Assembly: GCA_030867875.1 (NCBI GenBank)
Contig: JAOWCC010000936.1
Coordinates: 13,772,095 to 13,836,094, forward strand
DNA: 64,000 nt
Direction of reading: 5' to 3'
DNA from: Actinernus sp. WN-2022
Lineage: Eukaryota > Cnidaria > Anthozoa > Actiniaria > Actinernidae
A program made the position numbers and the translations under genes. Below, in pieces: positions 54,701 through 64,000 of the stretch. Positions within the stretch are counted from its first letter, which is position 1; the number at the start of each line of letters is the position of its first letter. The notes below the pieces were generated by a model, which saw only the letters and a list, made by a program, of their open reading frames with translations, was not told the origin of the DNA and ran no database searches.

Positions 54701-57405
54701 TCTGCGTACGAATCGGCATGGAACAAGAGGCGAGAGAAAGTACTATCGTGATTTTATGCTCCCAAAACTAGCTTTTTAAAAGACAAAAATGCAAAATAAT
54801 AGGAAAACCTCAAAGTATTGATCCATATCGGGCTAGACATGCAACGAAAATCGTCCTGGATTACGAAAATCGACACGAAAACCACTTCAAACAAAACTGC
54901 TGCGAATTCAAAGACGAACTGGACAGCCGAAAAGCATTAAGCATTACGCATTACAGAAAAGATAATTTGTCCTGCCTGGAAAAAGTGTTCCTGTTTCGGC
55001 CATGATATTCTGGGACTGAGGAATCTCTTGCTGGATATTTGGAGCCAGTACTTGTAGTTCATGGCTTGGAATTGCTCGGCTCGAACTGACAACCAGTCGA
55101 TTAGCAGGTTTGTGCCTTTGTATTGTTTCAGATCTTTATTTCCCATCGTCAGGCATCATACTCGACTATTTGAAAGCCAGAGAATGTCGGATTAGAGCTT
55201 ATAATCTATATTACTTTGATGTGGAGATGGCTGTTTGGGTATCTTTCAATGCAATTTTTGAATCCAAAAAGAGTACTTTCGAGTCTACGGGATGCTAGCT
55301 AGCAGCCGTGCGAGATTAGAGCTTCAGAGTTCTGTAGCTTCTCGCTTGTGTATTTCTTTTTAGTCACATTTTCTTGCCAGCATCCCACTCTGAATGAAAA
55401 AAAGATTTCATAGACTGAATCGAACCAAAACGGCTAATTTTTTTTATTTCTACTGATTCAATGTGATATATGATATCTGATAAAGTCTGTAGTTTTTGTC
55501 ACCGGCGTTTGAAAAAAACGTACTTGAATAAACAACAATTGACCTTCCCACTCTGACTTTGTGTACTTGATTATTAGCACTTTGTACATTTTCTGAATGT
55601 TTCTAGTACATGTATTTTATTATAATTGTTTTTCTATAGTATCTGAAGTAAATATTTAAACTTAAACGTTAACAGAAGTAGTGTATTTTGTGCGTATTTC
55701 ATCGAGTTTGCTAATGAGGCAGTTGAGCTCCGACTGACTCAATCTTGTGAAAATTCTGTCCAATTTAGCTTTTTTTCTCCGTAGGTTCTTCTGAACAACC
55801 TTCCTTTAGAAAACTAGTTACATGTGTTTTTAAGTTAGTCAGTTATTTTTGCCATTTTTTGCAGAAAAAAAGCAAAAACTACAATGTATGACGTCATTTC
55901 CATGTTTACATAGCCTCATGCAAACACGGCTTTCAACCAATCAGAGCGCGCGTTTTCTTTGGGGTATTTTATAAAAAACATTAGTCATGTTTTCTCTCAG
56001 GTTTTCTTATTTATTTATTTCACGAATATGCCATGTAAGTGGCAGGTGAGAAATACAATAGGACACGAGGTCCCCTACAAGGTATTAGACACCTATCAAC
56101 CCAATAAATAAAGTAATAGAAGAAAGCAAAACAAAATAGTCCACTTTTGATGAAATGGGACTCCGGCCTAGTACAAATTCCAATGCAAGGCACGGAGAAG
56201 GACTGCGTTTTCTCCGAGCCTCACACAGGCATTCTTACCCCGCCTACAGGAGAACCATCGCATGGAGTATGGGCTAGTGGCTAAACACTGGAGCAACATT
56301 GAGGGAAGATAATTAGGTTTATTGTAGATTTTACTCCCATCTTAATTCTGATTGGCTGAGAACACGCCACGAATTCTCCATAGCTAGTTATAGCACTAAG
56401 TGCGCATGCGCATTATCTGCTGGCAGATAATGATGTTAAGCAAATACGCTAGAAAGCCGGGCACTTATTTTATTTTGAGCCATTTTAGCGCTCAGCTATG
56501 CTACTTTCTAGTCATTCTTTTCTCCTAAACTCATAAAATAAATGCAATTTTTAGCTCGAATATGAAAGAACACATATTGAATCATGCTGAAATCCAATCG
56601 TAAACAAATCAATTTTATGCGGCGTTTCATTTAGCTTCGTTTACGATAGCTTGAGCTTAAAAAAATGCTAAAACTTGAGCTTAAAAAATGTATAATAAAA
56701 CAATTATTGAATTCGGTTTTCGCATGATAGCGAAAATTATCAAGACCTCGGTCTGTGTTATCAGCCGAAGCCGTAGGCTGAGTTTCATTTAGCTTCGTTT
56801 ACGATAGCTTTCGCTTTTGCTAAAACTCGAGCTTAAAAATGTATAATAAAACAAGTATTGCATTCGGTTTTCGCATGATAGCGAAACTTATCAAGACCTC
56901 GGTCTGTGTTATCAGCCTCAGCCTTCGGCTGATAGCACAGACCTCTGTCTACACAATTTTCGCTATCATGCTCAACCTCAACCAATAATTGCTTAATATT
57001 AGTAGCACGATGTCAGCACAGTTAATAATTTGCACCCGTCTCTAACTTAGGAGAGCCATCAGTCCTAACGAAAGGAAAGCGAGAAGAATCTAAAGCAGGA
57101 ATTATAGCAGGAACAATCATTGGAGCCATTGTTATCATAATGATTGCTGTTATAGGATATTTCATCATACTTAAGAGGTTGGTATGTCTACATATCTGTA
57201 CATGTGTTTGCATATGCGTTGGTATGTATGTTTGTAACGTACCGACATGCATGAATTAAGTATGTCTATTTTTCCTAGGAGAAAACCGAGTAAAGCTTCC
57301 AATGTGGAGTTGGTGAAAAGGGAAGTGAATTCTCTATCAAATGTGGCATCAGATGATCACAGTCCTCGTAACAGTAAATGCCTGTTGACTAGTGAACCCA
57401 CCTAA
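48751..57405 (+). CDS. Putative host gene: small type I membrane protein, four exons
   Basis: Predicted exons 48751-48816, 53623-53665, 57051-57177 and 57279-57405; intron phases 0, 1 and 2 agree and give 120 residues. Exon 1 encodes a signal peptide (SYFCVLLFLVAFG) and ends at GTACGT. Exon 2 has a TTTCTGCAG acceptor and GTAATT donor. Exon 3 (acceptor TCTAACTTAG) encodes the transmembrane helix, residues about 52-77, with a GxxxGxxxG zipper. Exon 4 (acceptor TTTTCCTAG) encodes a tail starting RRKPSK and ending SEPT. The mature ectodomain is about 33 residues and Thr/Ser-rich. The exon 3 donor (57178, GTTGGT) is weak; the stronger GTATGT at 57182 would end the protein early. Other exons may lie in the large introns. 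Family not recognised. Confidence 0.55.
49005..49545 (-). pseudogene. LINE RT C-terminal fragment in intron 1
   Basis: KNVSEIVKKASKRVYFLVQS, FYLTFIRSLLDYAVTVLHFL and TELEQWPVPEERCINE... match the thumb/connection of CR1-like LINE pol. Antisense to the putative host gene, with a frameshift near 49305. Confidence 0.65.
49746..49782. repeat. ATT/GTT trinucleotide microsatellite
   Basis: An uninterrupted run of ATT repeats passing into GTT repeats. Confidence 0.85.
50290..51180 (-). pseudogene. LINE reverse transcriptase fragment in intron 1
   Basis: From the right: LAFPISRIMNASFSEQRLPSSWK, then LRPISLTPCISKVAGDFVVC, NQYGAIQKSSTTLDLL, IIGFLSNRSHRIKFGEG, VPSGVPHRTKLGPWLFIIMI and FIDDTTASE (motif C FIDD). 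Several stops. Antisense to the putative host gene. Confidence 0.8.
51181..52972. other. Intronic sequence, no gene recognised
   Basis: No conserved frame. A 52155-52262 stretch (EISSQNADLGIAEMDKLEAK...) is open and coiled-coil-like but has no splice signals strong enough to call it an exon. Confidence 0.35.
52973..53090. repeat. Foldback hairpin with about 45-bp arms
   Basis: Arms run from ATTGACTGAG (52973) and CTCAGTCAAT (53081), with AAATATTTGGCTC against GAGCCAAATATTT inside. GGCCGGACG-type fragments recur at 53169-53219. Nonautonomous mobile DNA is likely. Confidence 0.7.
54122..54320. repeat. Four-copy tandem repeat, unit about 55 bp
   Basis: ACAGATCA[C/T]GTGAT...CTTCAG...GGTTACT...CCCAAT repeats at about 54122, 54178, 54233 and 54287. 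The first copy has a CACGTG E-box. Confidence 0.82.
54381..54573. repeat. Near-perfect 193-bp hairpin (MITE)
   Basis: About 95-bp arms, 54381-54475 and 54479-54573, around a GAA loop, with only a few mismatches. Its GTTTACATAGCCTGATGCAA segment recurs almost unchanged near 55902, so it belongs to a repeat family. Confidence 0.88.
55890..55985. repeat. Partial copy of the 54.4-kb repeat family
   Basis: GTTTACATAGCCTCATGCAA followed by ACACGGC and the CCAATCAGAGCGCGCG motif. Related to the hairpin at 54381. Confidence 0.5.
56005..56330 (-). mobile_element. Probable LINE 3' end
   Basis: On the - strand the segment ends CATATTCGTGAAATAAATAA with further AAAT units, a LINE-type 3' terminus. No RT remains. 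Confidence 0.4.
56624..56980. repeat. Tandem duplication with terminal hairpin
   Basis: Unit 1 (56624-56781) and unit 2 (56782-about 56930) both run from GTTTCATTTAGCTTCGTTTA to the CTGTGTTATCAGCC block. The last 45 bp, with TGATAGCACAGACC and TTTTCGCTATCATGC, are the inverted complement of the unit's own end, so the array can fold back. Confidence 0.75.
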
Positions 57406-57450
57406 GCAGCCTTTTACGCTAAGTGTCCAGCCCGGACACTATTAAAGTGC

Positions 57451-57915
57451 AACTAACCCCTTTTGCAATTTTTATACATATAAAACTTTGAAACGTTTTG
57501 AGTATTTCTGCGAAGAAATTGTTGGCTTACAGAGAATACTCTATATTCTATGCATGTTTGAAATGGTGAAAATTTGAACTTTCCTCACCCATGACCGCGT
57601 AAGAAAATGCCTGGGTCGATTCTTGATCTTACGTCATCCAAGTCATCCAACTCACATACTGTGTATATTCTCTATATATAGATGTTGTTGTGATAGAAAG
57701 GCGCCATGGAGAATAATGCATTAATGAGGTGACGTAAGATCAAGAATCGACCCAGTCTTTTTCTTACGCGGTCATGGGTCAGGAAAGGTCAACTTTTCAC
57801 CATTTCAAATACGCATAGAACATAGAGTATTCTCTGTAAGCCAAAAATTTCTTCGCAGAAGTACTCAAAACCCTTCAAAGATTTATATGTATAACAATTG
57901 CAAAAGGGGTTAGTT
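57451..57915. mobile_element. Long-arm foldback MITE at the 3' end of the putative host gene
   Basis: Left arm from AACTAACCCCTTTTGCAAT and right arm ending ATTGCAAAAGGGGTTAGTT are complementary over about 190 bp, meeting near GATCTTACGTCA and TGACGTAAGATC around a centre of about 85 bp. It starts 46 bp after the predicted stop codon, so it may lie in the 3' UTR. Confidence 0.85.
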
Positions 57916-58470
57916 GTTTTCCCATACAACTTTAAAGTGCCACTCCGACGAAAATTTATAATTTCAATTTGCCACTTTTTAGTGTCAATAGGTCTGATCA
58001 GTGTTAGGATTACCAAATTAGTAAAAAATATTTCCAAATGAACAAGTTAAACTACAACATTTTAGAATAGTTTGTCGGTAAAATCCTGTCCGTCATTACT
58101 GGAGTCCATTCCTTTATTCAGCGGATGTAATGTCATACGCGCAACACGACAACCAGCGTGGTTACTCTTTTATGCACACTACTTCGCGCGAACCTCGCAA
58201 GGATAAATATAATTTTATTCTTATGAACGAGAAAACGTTTTTAGTATAAATATGCCTCCAAGGCGTTGTGTTGTGCAGGCGAGCGTTGCGCTGAACAAAG
58301 CTAAACAAAGGGACGGCCTCTAGTAATGGCGGACGTTTATATTCAATACTTGGATTTAAAAATCACTTCCCGTCGTCGTATCGAAAAATGGTTTGGACTG
58401 GTGATAACATAGCTTTATGAATGTGCAAAAACATTGATATGCCAAAATTTGATCGTAGTACATATGGCTG
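57916..58470. other. No gene recognised
   Basis: Contains a CTTTAAAGTGCCACTCCGAC start of another repeat at about 57930. No coding signal. Confidence 0.4.
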
Positions 58471-58479
58471 CTTTCAGTA

Positions 58480-60240
58480 CATCTTTATTTATTTATACAT
58501 GGAAAATCATCAGTTACATACATAGATAAAAACACTAAAATATGAAACTGTTTTACATGAAAGCCATGTTGCAGGGACGAATTTAATAAGAAAAATAGGA
58601 ATGTCATATGTAATAAATATTTACATAAGGTTAAAATAACTCGATTTCGTTAGTTTAAAAATGAAGTTATTTAAACTAGTTGATTGCCTTACATCCTCAG
58701 GCAGTTCATTCCATAACTTAGCCCCACTAAAGCGAAAAGCCTTTTTATCGAAATTGGTTCGTGGCCGTACGAGGGTTAGTTTAGTTTGTTGATGAGCCCC
58801 CAAGATTGTAATTTGTAGAGGCTGAACGTGGCATAAATTTAGAGGTAAATATTCAGGAGACAGGTTATTTAAACCTTATAAATCATTATTGTTTTTCGTT
58901 TGATTCGTCTAATATATATATAGTCTGTCCCAATTTAGAGTACTAAGGAGCTCATCAATCTTAGTATCAAAGGGTAAACCGGTTATTATTCTGGCAGGTC
59001 GGTTCTGCAACTTTTGTAGATTCTCGGCAAGTCCTTTGTTTAGGTTTTCCCATACAACACAGCAGTAATCAAGATGAGGGAGTATGAGAGTATCATAGAC
59101 ACTTAGCAGTACTTTGGGGGGGGGGGGGGGTATGAAAGGCTATATACGTCTGAGCGCACCTAGACCTGAGGAGATTTTCTTCATGAGTTTGTTAATTTGG
59201 GTTTTCCAAGACAAATTTTCATCTAGATGTACACCAAGATATTTTGTTGAGGTAACTGTTTCTATGACTTTACTATCAATGGTAAAAGATAAATCTTTCG
59301 GAAAATTTGTCAATTTCTGGTAGGAGCCCACTAGCAACAATTCAGTTGCATTTAGGGTGAGTCTATTTGCACAAAGCCAATTTCTAACATGTTGGAGGTC
59401 GAGTCCCAAGGATTTTTCTATCTCTCTCGGACTCTCGCCGGTTACTGTTAAGTTTGTATCATCCTACGGCGTAGGAAAAGATTTTAATAGGCAGTTTGCT
59501 AGATCGTTGATGTAGAGTAAAAACAGAAGGGGCCCGAGGATCGTTCCTGGGGCACGCCGCAATTGAGGGTTCTGGGACTACATGTTTCATTATTTATCCT
59601 ACATCGTTGCTGCCTGTTACTAAGATACGAGTCAAACCAGTTCAAAGAGGCTTGGGTCTATTCCATACAATTTAAGTTTTTCAAGAAAGATAGTGTCAAA
59701 ATCTTTTTTCAGATCCAGTAATAACACAGCGTTGACATGTCCTTTGTCAATGCTGTAGTACCACTGGTCTGTAGCTTCTAGTAATGCTGTCACCGTAGAG
59801 TGGAGGCTGCGAAATCCCGATTGGCTATTAGTAAGGATTTTATGTTCTTCAAGATAATCATAAAACTGATTAAATACCAGCGGCCTTTCAAATAATTTTG
59901 CAACGGCAGGGATAATTGAGATTGGGCTATAGTTATCTGGATCAAATTTAGTACCCTGTTTAAAGAGAGGAGTAACTCTTGCGAGCTTCCAATCTTGGGG
60001 GAAGATCTCTTTCGCTCTAGATAAACAAAATAGTGAGGTTAGAGAGGGGTTGACAATTTCAGCTGCATCTCTTAGTAACCTGGAAGGGATATTATCTAAT
60101 CCTGTGGCTTTAGCTAAAGGAAGCTTCTTTAGTAATCTGAGGACTTGCCTTCCTTCAATAGGTTTGATTTTAAATGAGGAATCTACTGTCCAGTTAGATA
60201 AGTTTTGAAATACATATTATTATCGGAGATCTTTCCTACT
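58480..60240 (-). pseudogene. CR1/Jockey-like LINE RT with 3' UTR, decayed
   Basis: From the right: GRQVLRLLKKLPLAKATGLD, IFPQDWKLARVTPLFKQGT, SQSGFRSLHSTVTALLEATD, NAVLLLDLKKDFDTI (motif A), then a damaged motif C region near 59460, LQHVRNWLCANRLTLNATEL, STKYLGVHLDENLSWKTQIN (59140-59409), and AFRFSGAKLWNELPEDVRQS (58621-58803). 5' truncated. A G-run at 59117-59130 lies inside. Confidence 0.85.
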
Positions 60241-60833
60241 AATTTGGGGCCAATTTCCGCAAAATGCTGGTTCAAAGCCTCAATGCTGGTTCAGAAAGCG
60301 ATATCTACCTTAGTGACTATACTGAACTACTCATGTTTATGTGAATGTGCGTAGCTAAATAAAAATATTACAATGCCACACAACACACGGTTTGGATGTT
60401 TTTTTTTTTAGAATGATGGTATACTAGAAGTATACTGGGTGCCAGAGGTTTGGTCTCTCCTTTGTGTGCTTTCAGGTGGGCCGTTAGTAAAAGCTCAGAA
60501 GGTTGTTCTGACTCGATAACACTATGGTTTTATTCAGAACTTATCAACTCGTTTTTCCGGCTCTCCTGTGGGTTTATTCGAAAACTGTGCGCGCTGACAC
60601 GCTGGTGCCGAGGTGAAAAGAGAGGGTGGAGAAGAAAAGGAGAGCCGGCAAGGACGCCTTTGTTTCCGGAATTACGCCCCCTTCACGGTTGACCTCACAT
60701 GCCTGGCGTTCATCACTGGACCTGTCAATAACCTGTCAAATCTAGCCAATGAGCGTCGTCCTTATGTAAACACACAAAATCGAAGCGAGCTGCACGTGTA
60801 GCACCAAAACAAACTTCGCGAGCGTCAAATCCT

Positions 60834-61234
60834 CATGGAGGATAACCAGAAGACTCCCACGAAAACATCAAAAGGGAAGCGCGGAAGAAAGGCAAAAGAA
60901 GGAAAAACAGCTAATGATTTTTTGCCGAATTTGTACCTGCAGTTTTATAGTGAAATATGGCAAAACTAGCCAAGATCAAGTCCGCATTTCTACTGAGAAT
61001 ATGTTCGCAGCTTCTAGGCGCGAGGGAAGTCGAGATACGGTTTTAGCTTCGCTTTGCGAAAGCATAAATCTTACAGTAGAGAGGTCGCCAAATCGGTCAA
61101 GCCGTGTCTGCAAAGTATGTACAAGGAAAATAAGAACACTATCACATGTATACGCGCGTGTAAAGAACTCTTTGAACTGCACCGATAAAGCATTGGTAGT
61201 CCGAAGAACCGTCATAAGCGCCCGCTCACGGTGA
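60834..61234 (+). pseudogene. ZAD-like zinc-finger protein, first exon, one frameshift
   Basis: The ATG at 60834 opens a Lys-rich N-terminus (KTPTKTSKGKRGRKAKEGK). A one-base excess in the T run near 60916-60921 shifts into the frame with FCRICTCSFIVKYG, ISTENMF, SRVCKVCTRKIRTL. Two C-x2-C pairs about 60 residues apart and the helix after the second pair fit the ZAD type of treble-clef domain. The chain stops at 61232 (ARSR), probably in intron sequence or at a deletion point. No DNA-binding fingers or transposase follow. Confidence 0.6.
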
Positions 61235-61599
61235 ATACTCCAGACCGAAGTCCTCTTCTTTTCTGACTTCCTAGAAGGAGCAGAAATAATTATTATACTC
61301 GAATGTGTTGTCAATAAAACTAATAAAACTCTACACAATCAAGTCTCCTTTTTGAATACAAGTTTAAGCTTGATCGTAGCTGATCAGAGCAATATTTTTA
61401 GTAGAATAAGTTAGTAGTATTTCTATCTCTTCCAAACATGATTCTGATGGTTGGCTACTGATTTCAAATGGGTTTTGAAATTGGATGAAAAAGAAATATT
61501 TTCCATATCATAATACAGAGTATTTCAATTAAATTAAAATAAGTTTAAAACTGGCTCTTGTGTAGTTCTCAATTTCCCGTAAACAAACGGCACTTATGC

Positions 61600-61945
61600 C
61601 GATAGCTTCAGCTTCTTTCGTCTGGTTTTTCACAAGACAGCGGGCAAATCACCAATATTTTTGCTTCCTCTTCTCCGACGGCAGAGTTTAGCTTTGTCTT
61701 CACGCTAACATAAACTTGAAAAATGAGGATTTTGCCGAACCCGGTTGGCAGGATACCCAAAAGATCGAGACCTTCTAGAAGTGCAACAACTGCTTGCTTC
61801 ACAGGCAACCCAAGCTCTAATTGTGTGTATTTGTCAGTATAATATAGCGGAACTACTAAACGGGAAAAAATCACGAATTTTAACACTATTGATAGGTTAA
61901 AATCAACTGAAATAAACGTACCTTTGCTCTATATCCGCCATGTTG
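61600..61945 (-). pseudogene. RecQ-like helicase N-terminal fragment
   Basis: The frame 61608-61886 carries LELGLPVKQAVVALLEGLDL, then GILPTGFGKILIFQ (Walker A, residues 44-57) and KILVICPLSCE (motif Ia-like), the opening of a RecQ/DExH helicase. Walker A reads GFGKI where GFGKS/T is normal, and nothing follows motif Ia. A possible first exon (MADIEQ, donor GTACGT) lies upstream at about 61945-61921, but its phase does not match this frame through the nearest acceptor. Confidence 0.65.
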
Positions 61946-62132
61946 CAGTCCGTCTAAATTTACATAAATTAGTGGCTGTTTACTGTCAAATTGACAAGCT
62001 GTCGAAATCAGCCAATTGGAATTTCGCGTTCGCCGGCGGAAACAAATACGTCCTTGCCGGCTCTCCTTTCCTTCGCCACAGGAACCCCGAATATGAGATT
62101 TTTTTTTCAGAATAAACCCACAGGAGAGCCGG

Positions 62133-63105
62133 CTCGCAGTCCAACATTATTGAGTAGAGGACAATAGCATTTCAACTTGCTCGAGTTTCGATCCTGCACT
62201 AAATCATCTCACCCGACATACACATTTTACAATTGCCGAGATCTGGATCCAACAAAGGTACCCCCGTGACCTCATGCTCATCTGCGTATCTAGGATTTTT
62301 TGAGGGGGTGGCTGCAAACATAGCGCCATTTTGAATACATTACATTTTTCGGGATGTAATAAATATTCTGCATGGCTTTAATTTATGAAGGTCAGAATAA
62401 TACAACTATTACATAAATACAGTTCCATAAAAATAAAACCGAAACAAAATGGTAAATAAGTACGAATAACGTAAGTAAGTAAAGTAAATATCGTACAAGC
62501 TTGAAGAGCTGCTCTCGAAAGACCAGGCCATCTGAAATCCACTCCCCCTAAATCCGCCCCTGCATGCTGTCAGCGGTTGTGCTGAGAGATAGAACAGGCG
62601 TCGATTACAGTTCTTATGACAAACTGTATTTTAATCTACCTGTGCTAAAACCTAAACGATTGCATCACCCTTCCGACCGTATAATAAGACCTAAAGATCG
62701 CAATCTAAAAGTGAATCCAAATCCAAAAATGCCTATACTCCATATAATTAAATATATATAAGACCACAGGCAGCTCAAGTTCACGATTTGTGGCTGAAAC
62801 AAATCCTACGCTAGATTATGTGATCGCTCGCGCAAGATTGATATATTGCGTGCCAGCGCGCTAGAGTCACCGTTTACCCCGGCAATTTTCTCCTCTTAGA
62901 AGAACTCTATTCAAGGTGGGAGACATTGAACTCTGGTGCCTCCACTCAAACAGCCACAAATCGAACAATTTCTACAGTATAGCAAATTATCCGCTGTATA
63001 CCAATTTCCCAATAAATTCCCTACATTTTCAACCTGTAAACAACTCCATTTACTCAAAGTGATCAGCCATAAATCGCCAATTCGTGTGCCCAAAGTCGAA
63101 AACAA
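62133..63105. other. No gene recognised
   Basis: No conserved frame. A short Arg/Pro/Lys-rich frame at 62564-62761 shows no domain. Confidence 0.4.
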
Positions 63106-63193
63106 TATCCACGTCTTGAACGGTGGCCCAACGATAACAAGATCCTATAGGGACGAGGTTGTAACCGTTGGGCCACCGTTCAAGACGTGGATA
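63106..63193. repeat. Perfect 28-bp inverted repeat with 32-bp spacer
   Basis: Arms 63106-63133 (starting TATCCACGTCTTGAACGG) and 63166-63193 are exact reverse complements. This could form a strong hairpin in DNA or RNA. Confidence 0.9.
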
Positions 63194-64000
63194 AAGTTTT
63201 CAGAAAAATTGTTACTGGACATATCTTGAGCGACTTTGAAACAACTGGCTTAGCGATCCGTGTATAATTTCTCCATGTTACGATTTCGTTTATTTACTCA
63301 AAATAAATTGACATTTTATTCAATCAAAAGACGAAAGAAAGGTTGAATTAGCCTAAAGATACAAGAAAATTGGCGGGAAAACCGTTATGAGACGGCCATT
63401 TTGCTCAAACGCAATCGAAAACTCGCGGGTTCGCAAACATGCTTGTGAAACATCCTTCTTTGGTGTAAACATTGCAATGCATTGCATGGGGTCTTACATC
63501 CAGTACTAACCGAAAACCGAGCGCCCACAATAACTACCAGCTGCACCTGATCATTAAGGCCATGAAACTAAAAAAATGTATGTAATGCAAATACAACTAA
63601 GCAGGATAGTTTAGTATTTTATTCCATTTGCCTTCTTAAGTTGCTTACATAATATATCATGCATTAACATATTACATGTATATAACACATGTAGTAAAAG
63701 TTCATTTCCATTTCATAATTGTAAGACGAATGACATTCATCCAATCACAATCAATACATTTTGAACGATCTTTTCACACGGACTGTATGTATTGTAATGA
63801 CTAAGATGCGGATAAAATATAAAAATTGATTTTTGGCTCTTTAAATTATTGAACGGTAGCAAAAGACAATAGCCTGCGAGAAGTGCTGTCTGGGTTGTTC
63901 ACAGTCCAACTTAAAAACAGAAGATAAAGGAAAGTGTATGCTGTTCACCATTTTTACAGTGAAAACTTAAACAGCATCCAGCCAATATCAAAGGGGAAAA
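63194..64000. other. No gene recognised
   Basis: AT-rich DNA without a supported gene or repeat pair. Confidence 0.4.

Larger units (their letters stand above)
60557..62132. mobile_element. TIR-bounded element with ZAD-like and RecQ-like gene starts
   Basis: Perfect 23-bp terminal inverted repeats: 60557-60579 (starts CCGGCTCTCC) and 62110-62132. A second inverted pair, GGAGAGCCGGCAAGGACG at 60639-60656 and its complement at 62049-62066, extends imperfectly through the neighbouring TTTGTTTCCG. Note that GGAGAGCCGG is itself the complement of the outer motif, so each end has a double inverted structure. Two gene beginnings point inward from the two ends and both break off. No certain target duplication. 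I cannot assign a known superfamily. Confidence 0.75.

Noticed and set aside
60976..61338. Open frame of 120 codons on the - strand
   Set aside because: Antisense to the ZAD-like frame with its Cys pairs; no domain visible.

Overview
The window is AT-rich, intron-containing eukaryotic DNA packed with transposable elements. The mix (Maverick/Polinton or adintovirus-like element, BEL/Pao, Ngaro/DIRS-type tyrosine-recombinase retroelement, Penelope-like element with GIY-YIG, Tx1/L1-like and CR1-like LINEs, Ty3/gypsy, Merlin, many foldback/MITE repeats, RecQ-like helicase and ZAD-like fragments) suggests an aquatic invertebrate. I favour an anthozoan cnidarian, but that is inference; no host marker gene proves it.

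Layout. 1-5637 and 12108-15256: a decayed Polinton/adintovirus-like element on the + strand (capsid, two related small virion proteins, adenain-like protease, zinc-ribbon/PLA2 core protein, chromodomain integrase, small early-type ORFs, protein-primed-type DNA polymerase B). It is cut inside the polymerase gene by a BEL/Pao LTR retrotransposon on the - strand (5638-12107) flanked by a GAAGG target duplication. 15.3-19.9 kb: foldback repeats, LINE remnants and a CRE-palindrome tandem repeat. 19.9-32.4 kb: a nest with a Tx1-like LINE (-), a nearly intact Penelope-like element (+) followed by a hammerhead-like motif, a CR1-like LINE piece (-), and a Ngaro-like element with split direct repeats (27446-32103) inserted into the LINE endonuclease domain. 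32.5-47.8 kb: a TIR foldback element, LINE fragments of both orientations, a broken gypsy element, a Merlin transposase, MITEs and a TTAA-flanked TIR element.

48.75-57.4 kb: the best candidate host gene. Four exons with matching splice phases predict a 120-residue type I membrane protein (signal peptide, short Thr/Ser-rich ectodomain, glycine-zipper transmembrane helix, basic cytoplasmic tail). Its introns hold antisense LINE fragments and hairpin repeats. 57.4-64 kb: a long-arm MITE, a CR1-like LINE (-), then a 1576-bp element with perfect 23-bp terminal inverted repeats (60557-62132) that carries convergent beginnings of a ZAD-like zinc-finger gene and a RecQ-like helicase gene, and a 28-bp-arm hairpin.

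Almost every coding region is broken by stops or frameshifts. The long intact frames are the Penelope RT/endonuclease (20892-22647) and the BEL RNase H/integrase (5960-7945). The elements interact mainly by nesting: BEL in Polinton, Ngaro in Tx1, and LINEs and MITEs in the introns of the host gene. All calls come from reading the sequence; no similarity search was run.
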